DNA from: Roridomyces roridus
Taxonomy: Eukaryota; Basidiomycota; Agaricomycetes; Agaricales; Mycenaceae
DNA: 64,000 nucleotides
Direction of reading: 5' to 3'
Assembly (NCBI GenBank): GCA_029378245.1
Contig: JARKIF010000009.1
Span: 558,001 to 622,000, forward strand
Below the pieces are notes generated by a model that saw only the letters and a program-made list of their open reading frames with translations, was not told the DNA's origin and ran no database searches. A program made the position numbers and the translations under genes. Within the stretch, counting starts at the first letter, position 1, and each line of letters begins with the position of its first letter. Shown here piece by piece: positions 9,686 through 20,900 of the stretch.

Positions 9686-10712
9686 TTATGATTTCTGCGT
9701 CTTCTTCCATGCCTCCACATCCTCGTCATTGACCGGCGGAAAGAAAGCGCGCATGAACTGCATGTAATCCTCGTCCGATGTCGAATTATACCTCTTTGCC
9801 AAAAATCCGCGTTTATCCACTCCGATCGTGTACCTCAGCCTGTCCGAGCCGTCCGTTGCTGCTCGAAGACGACTTTTGCGACATCGGTGGAAGTCACGGC
9901 CGCTTCTCCCATTGACTGGCGTAAACTGTGTCCAATTCAGCATTTTAATCCACTCAAGGGTTAGACCGCACCTTGCATAAACCTTCATCACGAGTGGGCC
10001 ATACGCGTCCATCACCTCCTTGTACTGTGCCTTTTCCTCTGGGGAATCGGGCTCCGTGGGCGTCGAACCTATGAAACGAGTCGCAAACTCGGTTTCTTGG
10101 ACTCCGCCATGGGGAATAATGGACTTGACGAATATACCCTGCGAAGCAAGTTCGTACGAAAGCGCCTCGGTGAAGCCTTCAAGCGCAAACTTGCTCCCAG
10201 AGTACATCGTGCCTAGTGGGAGCGCCCAAAGACCTGCTCCAGAGCTGATGTTGATCACACCCCCGCTCCCATTGGCGCGAAAGTGGGGTAGAATGGCGCG
10301 GATCGTGTCCATGACTCCTACAAAGCAAGTCAGTCAGTTGGTCGTGCATTCCGGAATAAAACTCACCAAACACATTCACAGCAAACTGCTCCTTGACCTT
10401 CTCACTCGAAATCCCCTCCAAAACCCCATTCTGCGCGTATCCCGCATTATTCACCAACACATCAATCTTGCCAAACTGGCGTATTCCAGCCTCGATGGCA
10501 GCCTTGATCTGCGCAGCGTCCGTAACATCCAGCCGCTCAAGAATGAGCCGAGGCTCGTCACCTTTAGCCAGCGCAACCAACTCTGGTCGAGCAGCGTCCA
10601 GATTGCGCAGAGTGGCGACCACATTCCACCCATTCTGATGGAAGACTTTGGCTGTAGCGAGGCCGATCCCGGAGGATGTGCCTGTGATGAGGACGGTCCT
10701 GGTGTTGGACAT
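9686..10712 (-). CDS. Classical short-chain dehydrogenase/reductase, possibly frameshifted
   Basis: This is an NAD(P)-dependent oxidoreductase of the classical SDR family; the substrate is unknown. It has the cofactor motif TGTSSGIG, DVTD, NNAG, and the active-site S and Y-x3-K (INISSGAGLWALPLGTMYSG then SKFALEGFTEAL). One intron follows AVNVFG. A second, near 9935-9978, joins VMKVYAS to LRQSMGEAAVTSTDVAKVVF. Just after that, around 9858-9864, the frame breaks: VVFE must continue as AATDGSDRLRYTIGVDKRGF, which is one base out of phase. Either the sequence has a one-base error or this allele is frameshifted near the C-terminus. The rest is intact. Confidence 0.8.
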
Positions 10713-11137
10713 GTTGCTCGATGTGTTTCTCTTTCTCTCAACAACTTCGAACTCTTATACCTCTCTCCTCGGATACCTACCCGTGCGTAGCGTCAGCACA
10801 GACTTCTAATAAATATCAGCGCTCAACGCAGAAGGCTTGAATGCAGCAGCCAGCCGTGGCTACGCGTCAGCAACGGCTCCCAGGACATCACTCGACGCCG
10901 CCCAGACGCCACCCGAAGAAGTTGAACAATGCTGAGTCAGCCGGAAACGCGGAGATTCAGGTATTGGTGAAAGAGTTTGGCGTGTGTGTTGGTAGCGCTA
11001 TCTATATGATTCGCTGAAATTGGCATCCCGGAAGGGCAACAAATTTGCCCATTATATCAACAAAATACAGTGGTATCTAGTATACGTGCAATCCATAACA
11101 AAGCGATCCCTTCTCGACAAATCTCGAGGTGTACAAA
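10713..11137. other. Intergenic region between SDR and Dbf2/Sid2 kinase genes
   Basis: This 425-bp stretch holds the SDR promoter side and the kinase 3' flank. I see no gene, RNA or repeat in it. Confidence 0.4.
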
Positions 11138-13143
11138 CTAAAATATCGTAGCAAGCGGCGCCCCCTCATCATACCCTCCCCCTCCCCCGCCCAGCCCCGT
11201 CTTTGGCCCCGGCCCATTCTTCCCAAACGTAAACCCAACCCAAACTCCCCTTCCAAACGACTCCTCCTTCTCCTTGACCGCATCCACATTCCGCTGCTTC
11301 TCCTTCACCTCGGCGTATTTCGCCATATCCTCCACAGACGTAAAATCATCGTAGTACCCTGTATCGATCTCCGAGTCGAGCGCAGGTACAAACGGCGCCC
11401 GTACCGAGCGGAGGTCGTCCCATTTCGTGAGCGTGAAGAAGGGGTGAGCGGATACTTGGCCGAGGGAGGCGTAGCGCGTCGTGGAATGCGCGATGAGGCT
11501 AAGAGATGTAAGAAGACGAAGAGATGCCGAGTGAGCACAAACCAAGTAACAGCGTCCCAAGCAACATCCGTGAGATTAAAGACGAGATCCTCGGGCTTGT
11601 CGTACTCGGGACGACGGAGCACCGTCAACCAGTTCTTAAGATTGGTCCACGTCTCCTCGGGGGTGCTCCCGCTAAACGGAGGGAAGCCCGCGAGGAACTC
11701 GAAGAGAATACAGCCAAGGGACCAGTAGTCGACCGAGTGGGTATAAGGTTTGCCTCGGAGAACTTCAGGTGCCTGCGAAATGGTCGGCCCGGGGAGTCTC
11801 GCATACGGCGCGCAGACGTACCATGTAATCAGGAGAGCCGACGATGGAATCTGCGTAGCGGGCATCTTCGTTTCGGATGGAGCGGTATATTGAGCGGCGT
11901 TCTATCGTAGATCGATGGACGATTTGATTGTCTTTGACTCTGTCGAGCTTGAAAGACCGTCAGCCAAAAGACACACGAACCACGAGGTAGCTCTCACCTT
12001 GACTTTGAGGGATTCAATGAGTTTAGGGTTCAGGGCCCCGGTGGCCAAACCAAAATCGGTGAGCTTGACGTGCCCGGTGCCATCCACAAGGAAATTCTAG
12101 ACAAGGGTGAGCTTAGATTCAAGTTACAAGCTCAAGGAGATACCTCGGGCTTGAGATCGCGATGAATATATCCAAGTTTGTGCAGCTCGTTCACGGCAGC
12201 AAACATCTCGCTGATATAGAAGCGGGCATGCTCCTCCTTGAGGACCCCTGAATTGTTGAGAAGGGTACGGAAATCGCCTCCGGGTACGTATTCCATAGCC
12301 AGATAGACGAATTCAGGGTCCTGGAAAGCATAGAGCAGACGGACGAGCCACGGCGTCTTGGTCGCGGTGAGAATGTCACGCTCCACCAGAACGTGGCGAA
12401 TCTAGAGGGATCAGGACGCGTATAAAGATGAAAGATCGAGACAGACCTCGTCCATCTTGAACAGAGTCCGCTTGCGCATCTTTTTGAGCGCGCAGACCTC
12501 GCCCGTCTCCTGCTTGCGAGCCAAAAAGACCTCGCCATACCCGCCCTGGCCAACTTGTGCGATGATGTGGAACTGGTCGACTTTGAGCTTTGTCCTCCGT
12601 CGACGCAAGATTACGCGTTCACGACCGCAGTACGACTTGAACTCTTTCGCGTATTCCGTCGGCTTGAGATCGCGAGCAGCAGTGTCATTGTCGAAAATCG
12701 CGCGCCGTTCCTTGCGGGAATGAATGTATCCGAGGGTCTGAAAGTAGTAGTCGAGAAAGTCTTGGAAGAGTGAGCGAGCGACACGGTGGTGAAAGGATGA
12801 GAGGCGCACATAGTTGAGCAACGGTTGCTTTGCGTTTGACCTCTGGGTTGTCGAGGAGCTCGCGCTCCCAGAGCTGGAAGCCACCTGGTTTCATGGTTGT
12901 CCTGTTCCCTTTGGCGGTCTCCATCATAATATCAGAAGGAAAGGCCTTTGCGGTCTGCATGCGGATGTCTGGGGTCGCGGTGGTGGTGAATCCCTTGGCG
13001 GTGTCCATCCTTATGTCGCGGTAGTACGAGTCGTAGTTGCTGGTTTGGGGCAAGCCTGCGACATTCTTCGTCGGGCTCGCTGGCCTGGACCTGGACGATT
13101 CCGGGATGCTGGGCGATTGCGACGCGGGTGGTTTGCTCAACAT
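11138..13143 (-). CDS. Dbf2/Sid2-type NDR (AGC) kinase of the mitotic exit / septation network
   Basis: This kinase triggers mitotic exit and septation downstream of Cdc15/Sid1 and needs Mob1. The Ser/Pro-rich N-terminus carries three near-repeats (DIRMDTAKG, DIRMQTAKA, DIMMETAKG). The Mob1-binding helical region has LGYIHSRKERRAIFDND. The kinase domain has VGQGGYGEVFLARK, VCALKKMRK, MEYVPGGDFRTLL, LHKLGYIHRDLKPENFL, KLTDFGLATG, SPDYMAPEVLRGK and DYWSLGCILFEFLAGFPPFS. The hydrophobic motif GFTF lies near the C-terminus. LHKLGYIHRDLKPENFL and the long insert after DFG are typical of Dbf2/Sid2 rather than of Orb6/Cbk1. Several introns of about 50 nt interrupt it; a poly-Gly stretch precedes the stop at 11138. 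Confidence 0.85.
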
Positions 13144-13530
13144 GTAGATGTGGCTGTGTCGCTTCCCGCGTTCTCAAAAAATTGAAATCACCTCGGCCTC
13201 GAGCTCCACAGCGCGTGCTGGTATTCAAATATGCAGAACTGTGGTCCACCACGTCTCAGTTTCAACTGCCTGGAAAAAAATATGCTTTATCCACCCGATT
13301 GTACTGCGAAACACACGAAGATGATCTGCAAGGTCAAATTGTCGGCAGTATATAAACCGTGCCCAATCCTCCTCCTCCTCCTCCCCACCTTGCGTGCTGA
13401 AAAAACGACCATTTTCGATCCGCACTTGTCCCGCAGCGGCGATCGACGAAACACGACAGTTCGCTCACTCACTCGTCATCGTCTATCCTCGTCCCAATAT
13501 AAACAGCGTTCCCCGGAGCTCGGGGTGACA
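13144..13530. other. Upstream region of Dbf2/Sid2 kinase with TATA box at 13497-13503
   Basis: This is the promoter side of the kinase gene. The plus strand has TATAAAC at 13497-13503, about 30 bp before an ATG at 13531, which suggests that a short plus-strand transcript starts here. A long plus-strand frame through the region shows no protein features. Confidence 0.35.
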
Positions 13531-13870
13531 ATGACCACGTTCCATACGCTCAGTTTCCCGCAGTTCCCCAAGTCACTCGGCGCTCTGCAGGCCATCCTTT
13601 CGTCCATGATACAGCCGTCTCGAGATCATCGAACAACGCTCCCCGCCCGCCATAGCACCACGCAAAAGCGCGACTCGGAGTGTGTTGCCGTCGAACAAGT
13701 CACCTTGGTGCGATGTAGTGCGATTAAAAGAACGGGAAGACGAAAACACGATGGTATGTGCCCGATTGGTCTGCAAATTCCTTGGCCAACATTCATCTTG
13801 CAGGCATCCCAAAGATGTGGCGTTCATATTGAAAAAAAAAACCAAAGCATTGTATCGAATATCCAACCAG
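13531..13870 (+). CDS. Possible small unknown gene
   Basis: An ATG about 30 bp after a TATAAAC box opens MTTFHTLSFPQFPKSLGALQ. Further on, the better-looking frame is a different one (RLEIIEQRSPPAIAPRKSAT then KSPWCDVVRLKEREDENTM), which ends at a good intron (gtatgt to cttgcag, about 13754-13803). So there is either a missed intron or a frame break between the two halves. No family was recognised. It could equally be noncoding. Confidence 0.22.
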
Positions 13871-13920
13871 CCTGTATAATTACATCCATTAGTAGCAGTA
13901 CAATACACATACACGTCGAT

Positions 13921-14504
13921 TCATGACGGCTTTGTAGACGCCGAGTCCATTGCAGCAAGCTGGTCGACGAGATCATCCATAACGGAGCGTGGCGGAGGTG
14001 GCGCCGGAGCAGGCGAAGCAATAATAGTGGATGAGCGTTTGGTCGGTACCAGAAGTTGTCCTGCAGGCTCGAATCCCGGGGCAATACGACGCAGTGCTTC
14101 ACGCTTGACGCGCTCCTTCTCCTCTTCACGCGCACGCAGATAGGCTTCCCGCCGTGCAGCATGTGCAGCCAAAGTTGACCGTCGCGATTCTTCCAGCGTC
14201 AAGATATGGTTCTCTATCGTGAATGGGTAGACAAACTGGCAGGCTCGAGTCAGATGAAGCTGGAGACCAAACGACTGACTTACATATGGCGTGACCGAGT
14301 CTGGGAGAGGGTGGATATCCGGAGGAAGCACCACCTTCATTCATTGTCAGAACTTGATAAGAGACGCTGATGGTCTTACCGGACGAGGGACGCGCAGGCT
14401 AGGGGATTTGATCAGTGGAGCTCGAGCCGCTGGCGCGTATTGAGCTTCAGCAGGTGAGGATGCAAGTCTTCAGGCGAAAGAGAGAGCGCACTGTGATCGG
14501 GCAT
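13921..14504 (-). CDS. Small conserved-looking protein of unknown function
   Basis: Four exons join cleanly: MPDHTQYAPAARAPLIKSPS, then LRVPRPVVLPPDIHPLPDSV, TPYFVYPFTIENHILTLEES, and a charged helix (RRSTLAAHAARREAYLRARE, EEKERVKREALRRIAPGFEP) followed by a Pro-rich linker and a short end helix (SVMDDLVDQLAAMDSASTK). Splice sites are canonical, with introns of about 45-48 nt. The mix of a conserved short core and a coiled helix suggests a small adaptor or complex subunit, but I cannot name a family. Stop TGA 13921-13923; start ATG 14504. Confidence 0.6.
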
Positions 14505-14573
14505 GGCGGATGAGATGAAGAGACTTTGCGATCAGATGGCACTGATAACTCTACTAGTACAATCCTCTATAAT

Positions 14574-16265
14574 TTAATCTTCCTCCTCCCCATCGTCCGT
14601 TTCCCACTCAGTCACGTCGTCAGGATCGTCTTCAAGTGTGGTCAAGACCATCTTGAGCCCACGCTCCTGCAGTCGCGTAGCACGCGCGGCAAGTGAGAGG
14701 TTCCCTCCCAGCTGCTCATCTGCCGCACGCATGAGATGCAACGCGCCCTCCCTTAGTCGCACCACATTTCCACTGTCCTCTTCGTGAGGATATCGCGCCT
14801 CATAAACCCGCAAGATGTCCGCATCGCACATGTCGTTGCCCTCAAAGCCGCCGCGAAGCAACAGGACTTCCAGCTTTGGGACAAGCGTGTTCCCGAGTTC
14901 TCCCGAGACAGTGGGGAGAAGGCGCCGTAGCAGGCGAGGCCCGAGCATCTGGTGGAGACCCTCGTGTCAATGTCGGCGCGCATAGCGGTCGGAAAGCTCG
15001 AATTTGACCAGGAATGGTGTCTGTTCGAGGAATTTGATGAGCGTTTTCTCTGGAATGTCGGCGTGGAGGAGAGTCAGCGTCGTGAGCGACGCCTCGGAAC
15101 GTTCAATGAAACCTCGAAAGACCGTGGCATCCCAGTATGGAGAGCCCGAGTCATCCGAGTGGTCTGCCCTAAACGGCCAAAGAACGCGTAAAGTGGTGAG
15201 CTTTGGTGCTGTGAGGTGGTTGAAGAGAGGTTCGTTCGTTCCCCCGCAGTGCACGTCCCAGAAGTTGAGATGGAGGGTGTGAATGTTGGTGGTTACATGG
15301 GGCATATCATCCTCGCTCTCGTTCCAGACGCAAGTCGTGGTCCATTTGAGCGTCTCCAGGTCCACGGCCTCGTTCAAAATTTGAAGCCCGTTCGTCACAC
15401 CCAGCCTGTCAATCTCGCAACGCTTCAGCGTTTTGAGAGGCAAGATAGGGAGAGGAACCGGCTGCTCTAGAGTTTCATCATCCTCGCAGTTGATGTAAAG
15501 CTCCTCGAGATTTGGCGCGCTATCACAGATTCTCTCCCGTCTTTGGATGCGTTTGGGATGAAGGAGATGGAGCGTCAAGTGTGTGGCGTGGATGTAGGGC
15601 AACCGTACGAAATTATCGCAGGCATAGCAGATATCGAGCATTTTCCATTGCCATTTCGGGATTGTGTTCCGGTCGCTCTGCAGGTAAGAATGTTCTTGCT
15701 CACAGCAGAAGTCGTCCTCCGCCTTGACGGCCAACAACTCTGGAGCTTTCCGCAGCGCGACGTCGCAGGAAAGTGTGCCCGCCCGTTTGATCCATTGTTC
15801 GTGCAACTCCACTTGGATATTTGGTATCCGGGCACGAAAACTTCCTGGGAGGAGGTAATACACAGGAAACCGAACCCACAAGACGGCGGTAGAGTGGGCC
15901 ACGCGTCGCCAGTACTCGCAGACCTGCGATACCAATAGCGACGCCTTGATATACCCCTCATGCTCCTCGAAGATGCGTGAGTGGAACATGAAAATCTCTG
16001 CGAGAAGCTCGCGAGGGAGACCACGGATCGGGGAGAGCAGCCCGCGCTCTGTTGCAATGTATCTCTGCAACGCGTGGTGCCGTTTGGAAAGTGTTTTCAC
16101 AGTACGCTTCGCGTCGGCCAGATCGCGTGCGAGCTGCTCTAGGTCCTTGGTCGCGTCGCGCAGGGACGCGTGAATGGACCCAATTTCGAGCGTAGAGAGA
16201 GGGTGATTTGAGTTTCTGACGCCCCAGCTCGTAGAAGTGTGTCGACGGCTGGTTCGTATAGACAT
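14574..16265 (-). CDS. F-box / leucine-rich repeat protein
   Basis: Ser/Arg-rich start (ATG at 16265; an upstream in-frame GTG at 16313 is not used), then a coiled coil (LEQLARDLADAKRTVKTLSK), the F-box core typical of agaricomycete F-box proteins (LSPIRGLPRELLAEIFMFHS, then VCEYWRRVAHSTAVLWVRF), and irregular leucine-rich repeats (APNLEELYINC, LKTLKRCEIDRLG). It ends in a very acidic tail (DDPDDVTEWETDDGEEED). Such proteins bring substrates to SCF ubiquitin ligases. A TGA at 14967-14969 interrupts the frame. It is either removed by a 60-nt intron (14949-15008, gtcaaa to accag, which stays in phase) or is a genuine nonsense codon. Confidence 0.75.
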
Positions 16266-17969
16266 TGAGGTGGAGGTACGCGACAAGGCGCGTTTGATGC
16301 CGTGATCCGCCACTCTAGCGGGAAGTGAAAACGGCTTTCATTCCGAGATGAAAAAAAAATAAGGGAAGGCTAGCGTTTGTATTACACGGGGCGCGAAACG
16401 GAATGAAGAGCAAACGGCGCAAAAAAACAAAAGGGAGAAGGCGGCTTGATTCTCCGCTTGGTTCGGGACTCGATCTAGTGCAATGGCCCTCGGGAGTACA
16501 GTCTGACGTTTGTGGAGCAAGGCATCACACATGGCCGTTCAGCTATTCAACCGTGGATGCTAATATGACTCTGGGATAGGGCCGCGCGCGGCAGAAGCCG
16601 AACCTTCTGCAGTTTGAAATTGCTCAACGCTGACCTAGCATAGTTAATGAATGACTTCAGCACTGACGGATCTGAACTAAGGAGACCAAGGGAGTTGAAA
16701 ATTTCAAGTATGATATATGTGCCGCAGGACAAGCTATGTATTCTGAAAAAGCAGTCCCGGGCCTCTACATTACTGTGCTTGGCGCTGGACGTAGGACCAC
16801 CCTCTGAAGAGTACTTTCCCAGCTCGACCGTTAACGCAAATCGAAAGCGGCTCACAGAGGCAAGCGAGAGGGCGGCGTGGAGCATTGCATGCCCGTTGCC
16901 GGCGTAGATGTACTAGACAGTGATCCCCAAAGAGGGACCGGACGGCGTGGACGGCATAGAATTTGGCAGATTGTGTGGTATTAACCCGGTCATCTGAACC
17001 AGTCCAGAACAATAAAAGAGAGGAGAGGGTATTCACCGAGCTTGAAGTTGTAGCGGGGCCCCGATCAGAGTTGTCGCGGGCCATGAGGAGAGTGTGTCGT
17101 TGCGTGGTGCCGACTGCAGGACATGAGACAAGCACAAAGCATTTGAAGCATGCGGCCAAAAGTGAGATCGATCGTACCTCGTCCAACTTGAAGTCGGATA
17201 ATACCATTGAGAGCCTGATAACTGGAAGACTCGAGTCGAGTCTTCCTTTACGGCCGTGTCCGTTACGGTACGGTGCCCAGCCCTAGACTCGACGATGACC
17301 CGGAGGCATATGTGACATTGTCGGATGAGCATCAGAGTAAGGGAACAGAAGGCAAGAAACAATATTGAGGTTCGCTGCAGCAAGGTTATTCGGAACAAGC
17401 GAGTGTGAAATAGCATGAACATTCAACCCAGCAAGCAACAGCAGGTGAACCGTGAAATGCAAGTGAAATGGCCAAAATTCGGAGGCACTTGGGAGCCGCT
17501 TGTAAAGGCGGAAGGCGTCCATAGACCAAACTCCAGGGAGCCACGGTGTGAATTTGGTGTAAGGGTCGGGAGTCGAAGGAAGGCGGGCCGGGGGCGGCAC
17601 TGGGGCGGTGACTAAGGTGACGCACGTGTCCGCCCAAATCCAGACCGTGGGAAATGTGCTGGGCAAACTCGTCTCCTAAGGATGTCCCGAAAAGGAAATT
17701 ATCACGTGTTATGTGCTAGGACAACATTCTTGTAAAGAGCCAAACCGAAGGTTCGGCAACAACCATGATATAAGTACAGGGAAGAGACGGACTTGGTCTC
17801 GTCAAGACATTCTCCACGAGAAGACAAGGACGCGCCTATGAATCGGGCAGAAAATGGTATGCTTTCTTCTATGAGAAGCAGGGTCAACGAAATGTCTTGC
17901 GCGACCATCGCTGCACCGGGAAAGTGAAAAATTGTTGTTGTACATATGCTACATACCCAAGAAAATGTT
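16266..17969. other. Gene-poor 1.7 kb with at most a weak minus-strand coding candidate
   Basis: No recognised gene. On the minus strand around 16750-17080, splice-like signals could join MARDNSDRGPATTSSS to YIYAGNGHAMLHAALSLAS and a short end, giving a peptide of about 47 residues. Reading on instead gives a frame to 16547. Neither has family features. The region from 17290 to 17950 shows only short frames. No repeat or RNA gene was seen. Confidence 0.3.
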
Positions 17970-20900
17970 TTACATATAATCTTCTTCCATGTTCAGAACA
18001 GGCTTCTTCTGCGCTGCCGGCTGCAGAACCCTCAGCTTGACTATACCTCTGTGTGCGCGCTCCAAGTGTTTCTCCAATCCCTCCGGAGTCTTGAAAGGCA
18101 GGTTTCGCAGCAGCTCCACCGTCTGAGAGACATGATTCTTTAACGCCATGAGGTCTCGCGACCGATGCATAGGGGCTGTGGGTCCCAAAGCCTTTTGCAT
18201 CTTGACAACTTGCTTCAACGCGTCCCTGCACGATGGTCAGTGAGCCACAGCTTGAGAACGACAAGAGAAAACCCACGTCAACTGCGTCAGCTGCTTATCC
18301 AGCGCTTCCAGCCTCTCGTGCTTCGCCTCTCGGAAATCTTTCTTGATGCTCTTCTTCTGCCTCATTGCAACCGTCTGTGCGACGTCGAGGCAAAGCAGTA
18401 GATGCGGAAACGGCCCCAGAAAACGGATTCGATACTCTCTGGTCGGCCCTGATTCTGCTGCGTCCATCCCAGTGCTTCGCGCCTCTTTAAGGCACGCGAA
18501 GAACATGTCCGCTACGCCCGCAACGAAGCTCGAGCCCGCCATCTCCGCCTTACGTTTCACGACGCGCTTGTGCACACGACGGAAGGCGCGCTGAATCAAC
18601 ACCGCCGACTCGATCTCTTCAGCAGTGTGTATCCTGGCTTCCAACTGGGGAAGCATTGCGACAGGCGCCGGCTCAGTTGCTGTGTCCCCTTCGTCAGTCT
18701 GCCCACCCGCGAGCTCAGGCTCCGGTTCTTCCTCCCCGGCGTCCTCCTGCTCTTCTCCGTCGACGACCGCAGTTGGCTCCGCCCCATCGCCTTCCACCCC
18801 CAACACACTCTCGCGCAACGTCCGCGATGACCCAAGCAGCTGTGGCAAGTCCTCCACCGCTTTGTACACAATCTGGCGCGCATAGGTGACTGAACGTGGC
18901 CGTGGCCCATCGGCGTTGACAATGATGACTAGTTCGTCCTGCGGCGATCCATTTGTCGATCCACGTACTGCCCGCACAAGGTCCGTCCAACTTTCTGCGG
19001 TAACATACCTGAAACAGTGAGCCATACAAGCCCTCTCAGAAGAATGCACTTACTTATGAGAGATGCGGAAGTGGGGAGGATTGGGTTCCATCCGCCGTAT
19101 AGCACGAATATCGTACAATATGCTATTCCGGAAGGATATGCGATTCAAGCTGGCATTGTAACCCACTCCCATAGAAATCAAATACGAGTAAGATCATGAG
19201 AATATGGCTACGCACGCAAGCAAAGACATCTACAGCTGTAAGGAAACATGAATATTCATAGATAGCCGAGACAACCTGCAACTTACACGCGAGAAAGGAA
19301 CACATCTCTGATCCTCACCCCGAGGACGGCGAGATTCTTGTTTTCAAAAAGGAGATGTTCTGCATCCACGGCACTGTGAAGACGGCGAAACAGCGCTACC
19401 AAGGAGGAGCTGAGGATGCCGATGAGTCTGGTCTCGGGCGGCGCGCCCTCTCCCGCAACACTGCTCCAGTTGGTGACCCAGCTCAAGGGAAGCGTAATGT
19501 CGTGCACGACCCCGCGCTGCCTGCGATCGGCGACGATGATGCAAGCACAAAGATGTTCCGTGAGATCGCAGAGAACACTGATGTGAATCGGAAGCTGCGA
19601 TAGAATGATGTGTTGAACAAAGAGAACACCCGCCGAAATGGATGCCTGCTCCCGAAGTTCAAGGGACTGTAGCAGTTCTCCAACAATATAATTATCGCCT
19701 CTCCTCTTGTAAATCGTAGGCTTCAAGCGCATGACGGGACTCTGCATCATATACGACATGGCACTCTTGGGATCGAGCTCAAAGCCGAGTCGCGCCACCT
19801 GCGACAAGTTGGAGAGAAACTTGATCTCCGGTAGGAACGAAAACTGGTAGCACCAACTACGAATCCACTCTTTCACGACTGGGAAAGCCTCATCGGCCTC
19901 GGGAATGGAGCTGAGGTCCAAACTAGATGCTGATCCCAGACGATAAAAGGAAGGATACAACGCAGAGTACAATCGCGAGATCCAGTATCTGGAGAGGATG
20001 AGGACAAGGCCGGCGCTTGTGATGGAAGCCGTATACCTTCGAGGATTAACGTCACTGAGGACGAATTGCACTCTTTTGAGGATCAAGATTTGTTGCAGAT
20101 GTATCCGAACCCTGTGAGATGTGTCAGTGGTTATACAGGATGCTACGGACAATCGCACCTCAGATTGTAGTGCTGGGTGGTGATCCTTTGGCCCGGAATA
20201 TGCTCGTGGGGACAATCAAAGCGGTTGCATTGACCATCAATGGCAAACATCAGACAGGGAGAGAACGCGGGTGTTTGTTTGCACGCGTCGTTCTCCTGCT
20301 CGACTCTTTGCTTCAAACGAGCCTTGAGCGTCCTTTGGAACACATCTGCGAGGTCCGATCCGGCCAAGACCACACTCTCTTCGGCTGACTGGCATGCTGG
20401 GTGGTTCTGCTGGCGTAGGGTCGAATGCAAAAACGTGCCCTCGGGAATAAGGAAATTGTTTTCGCCTTGATGAACGACCGCGAAGAGCTTTGCAACGACA
20501 GGGTGAACGCAGGGGTCGACCCAGCTCATCGAATTGAGCAATCGTACGAAAATTCCAAACACTTTGAGCATTTGGGCGACGGCTTCGACCGGGAGGGCCT
20601 GCATTGGTGAAACAGTGATCCAAGCAGAGGAGGGCTGCAGCCTGGTTTCCTGATTCAAAGAACTGTCCAAGAGACTCGAGCTTCCAAAGATCTCGGTCGC
20701 GGATGGCTTGGAACATCAATATCTATCCAGGAAATGAGTCAATGTGCCTGCAATACAAAAGGGACAAACCTCATGCCGGTCATTCTCGGACAGGATCGAG
20801 ACATCGGCTTTAGCGACAAAGTTGAGGAGGGTAGAGACGGGAGAATCATCTCGAGGTGGCAAGACCGCAAACGAGACTCTGTTCCACAAGCCTTGAAGAA

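Noticed and set aside
13231..13926. A 231-residue plus-strand frame upstream of the Dbf2/Sid2 kinase
   Set aside because: Low-complexity, crosses a likely promoter with a TATA box and an intron acceptor; no domain.
14060..14085. A tRNA B-box-like string (gctcgaatccc)
   Set aside because: It lies inside an exon of the unknown gene at 13921-14504, and I could find no matching A box or cloverleaf.
16547..17207. A minus-strand multi-exon gene model
   Set aside because: Splice signals are good but the reading frames give only a short or featureless product; not strong enough for a CDS entry.
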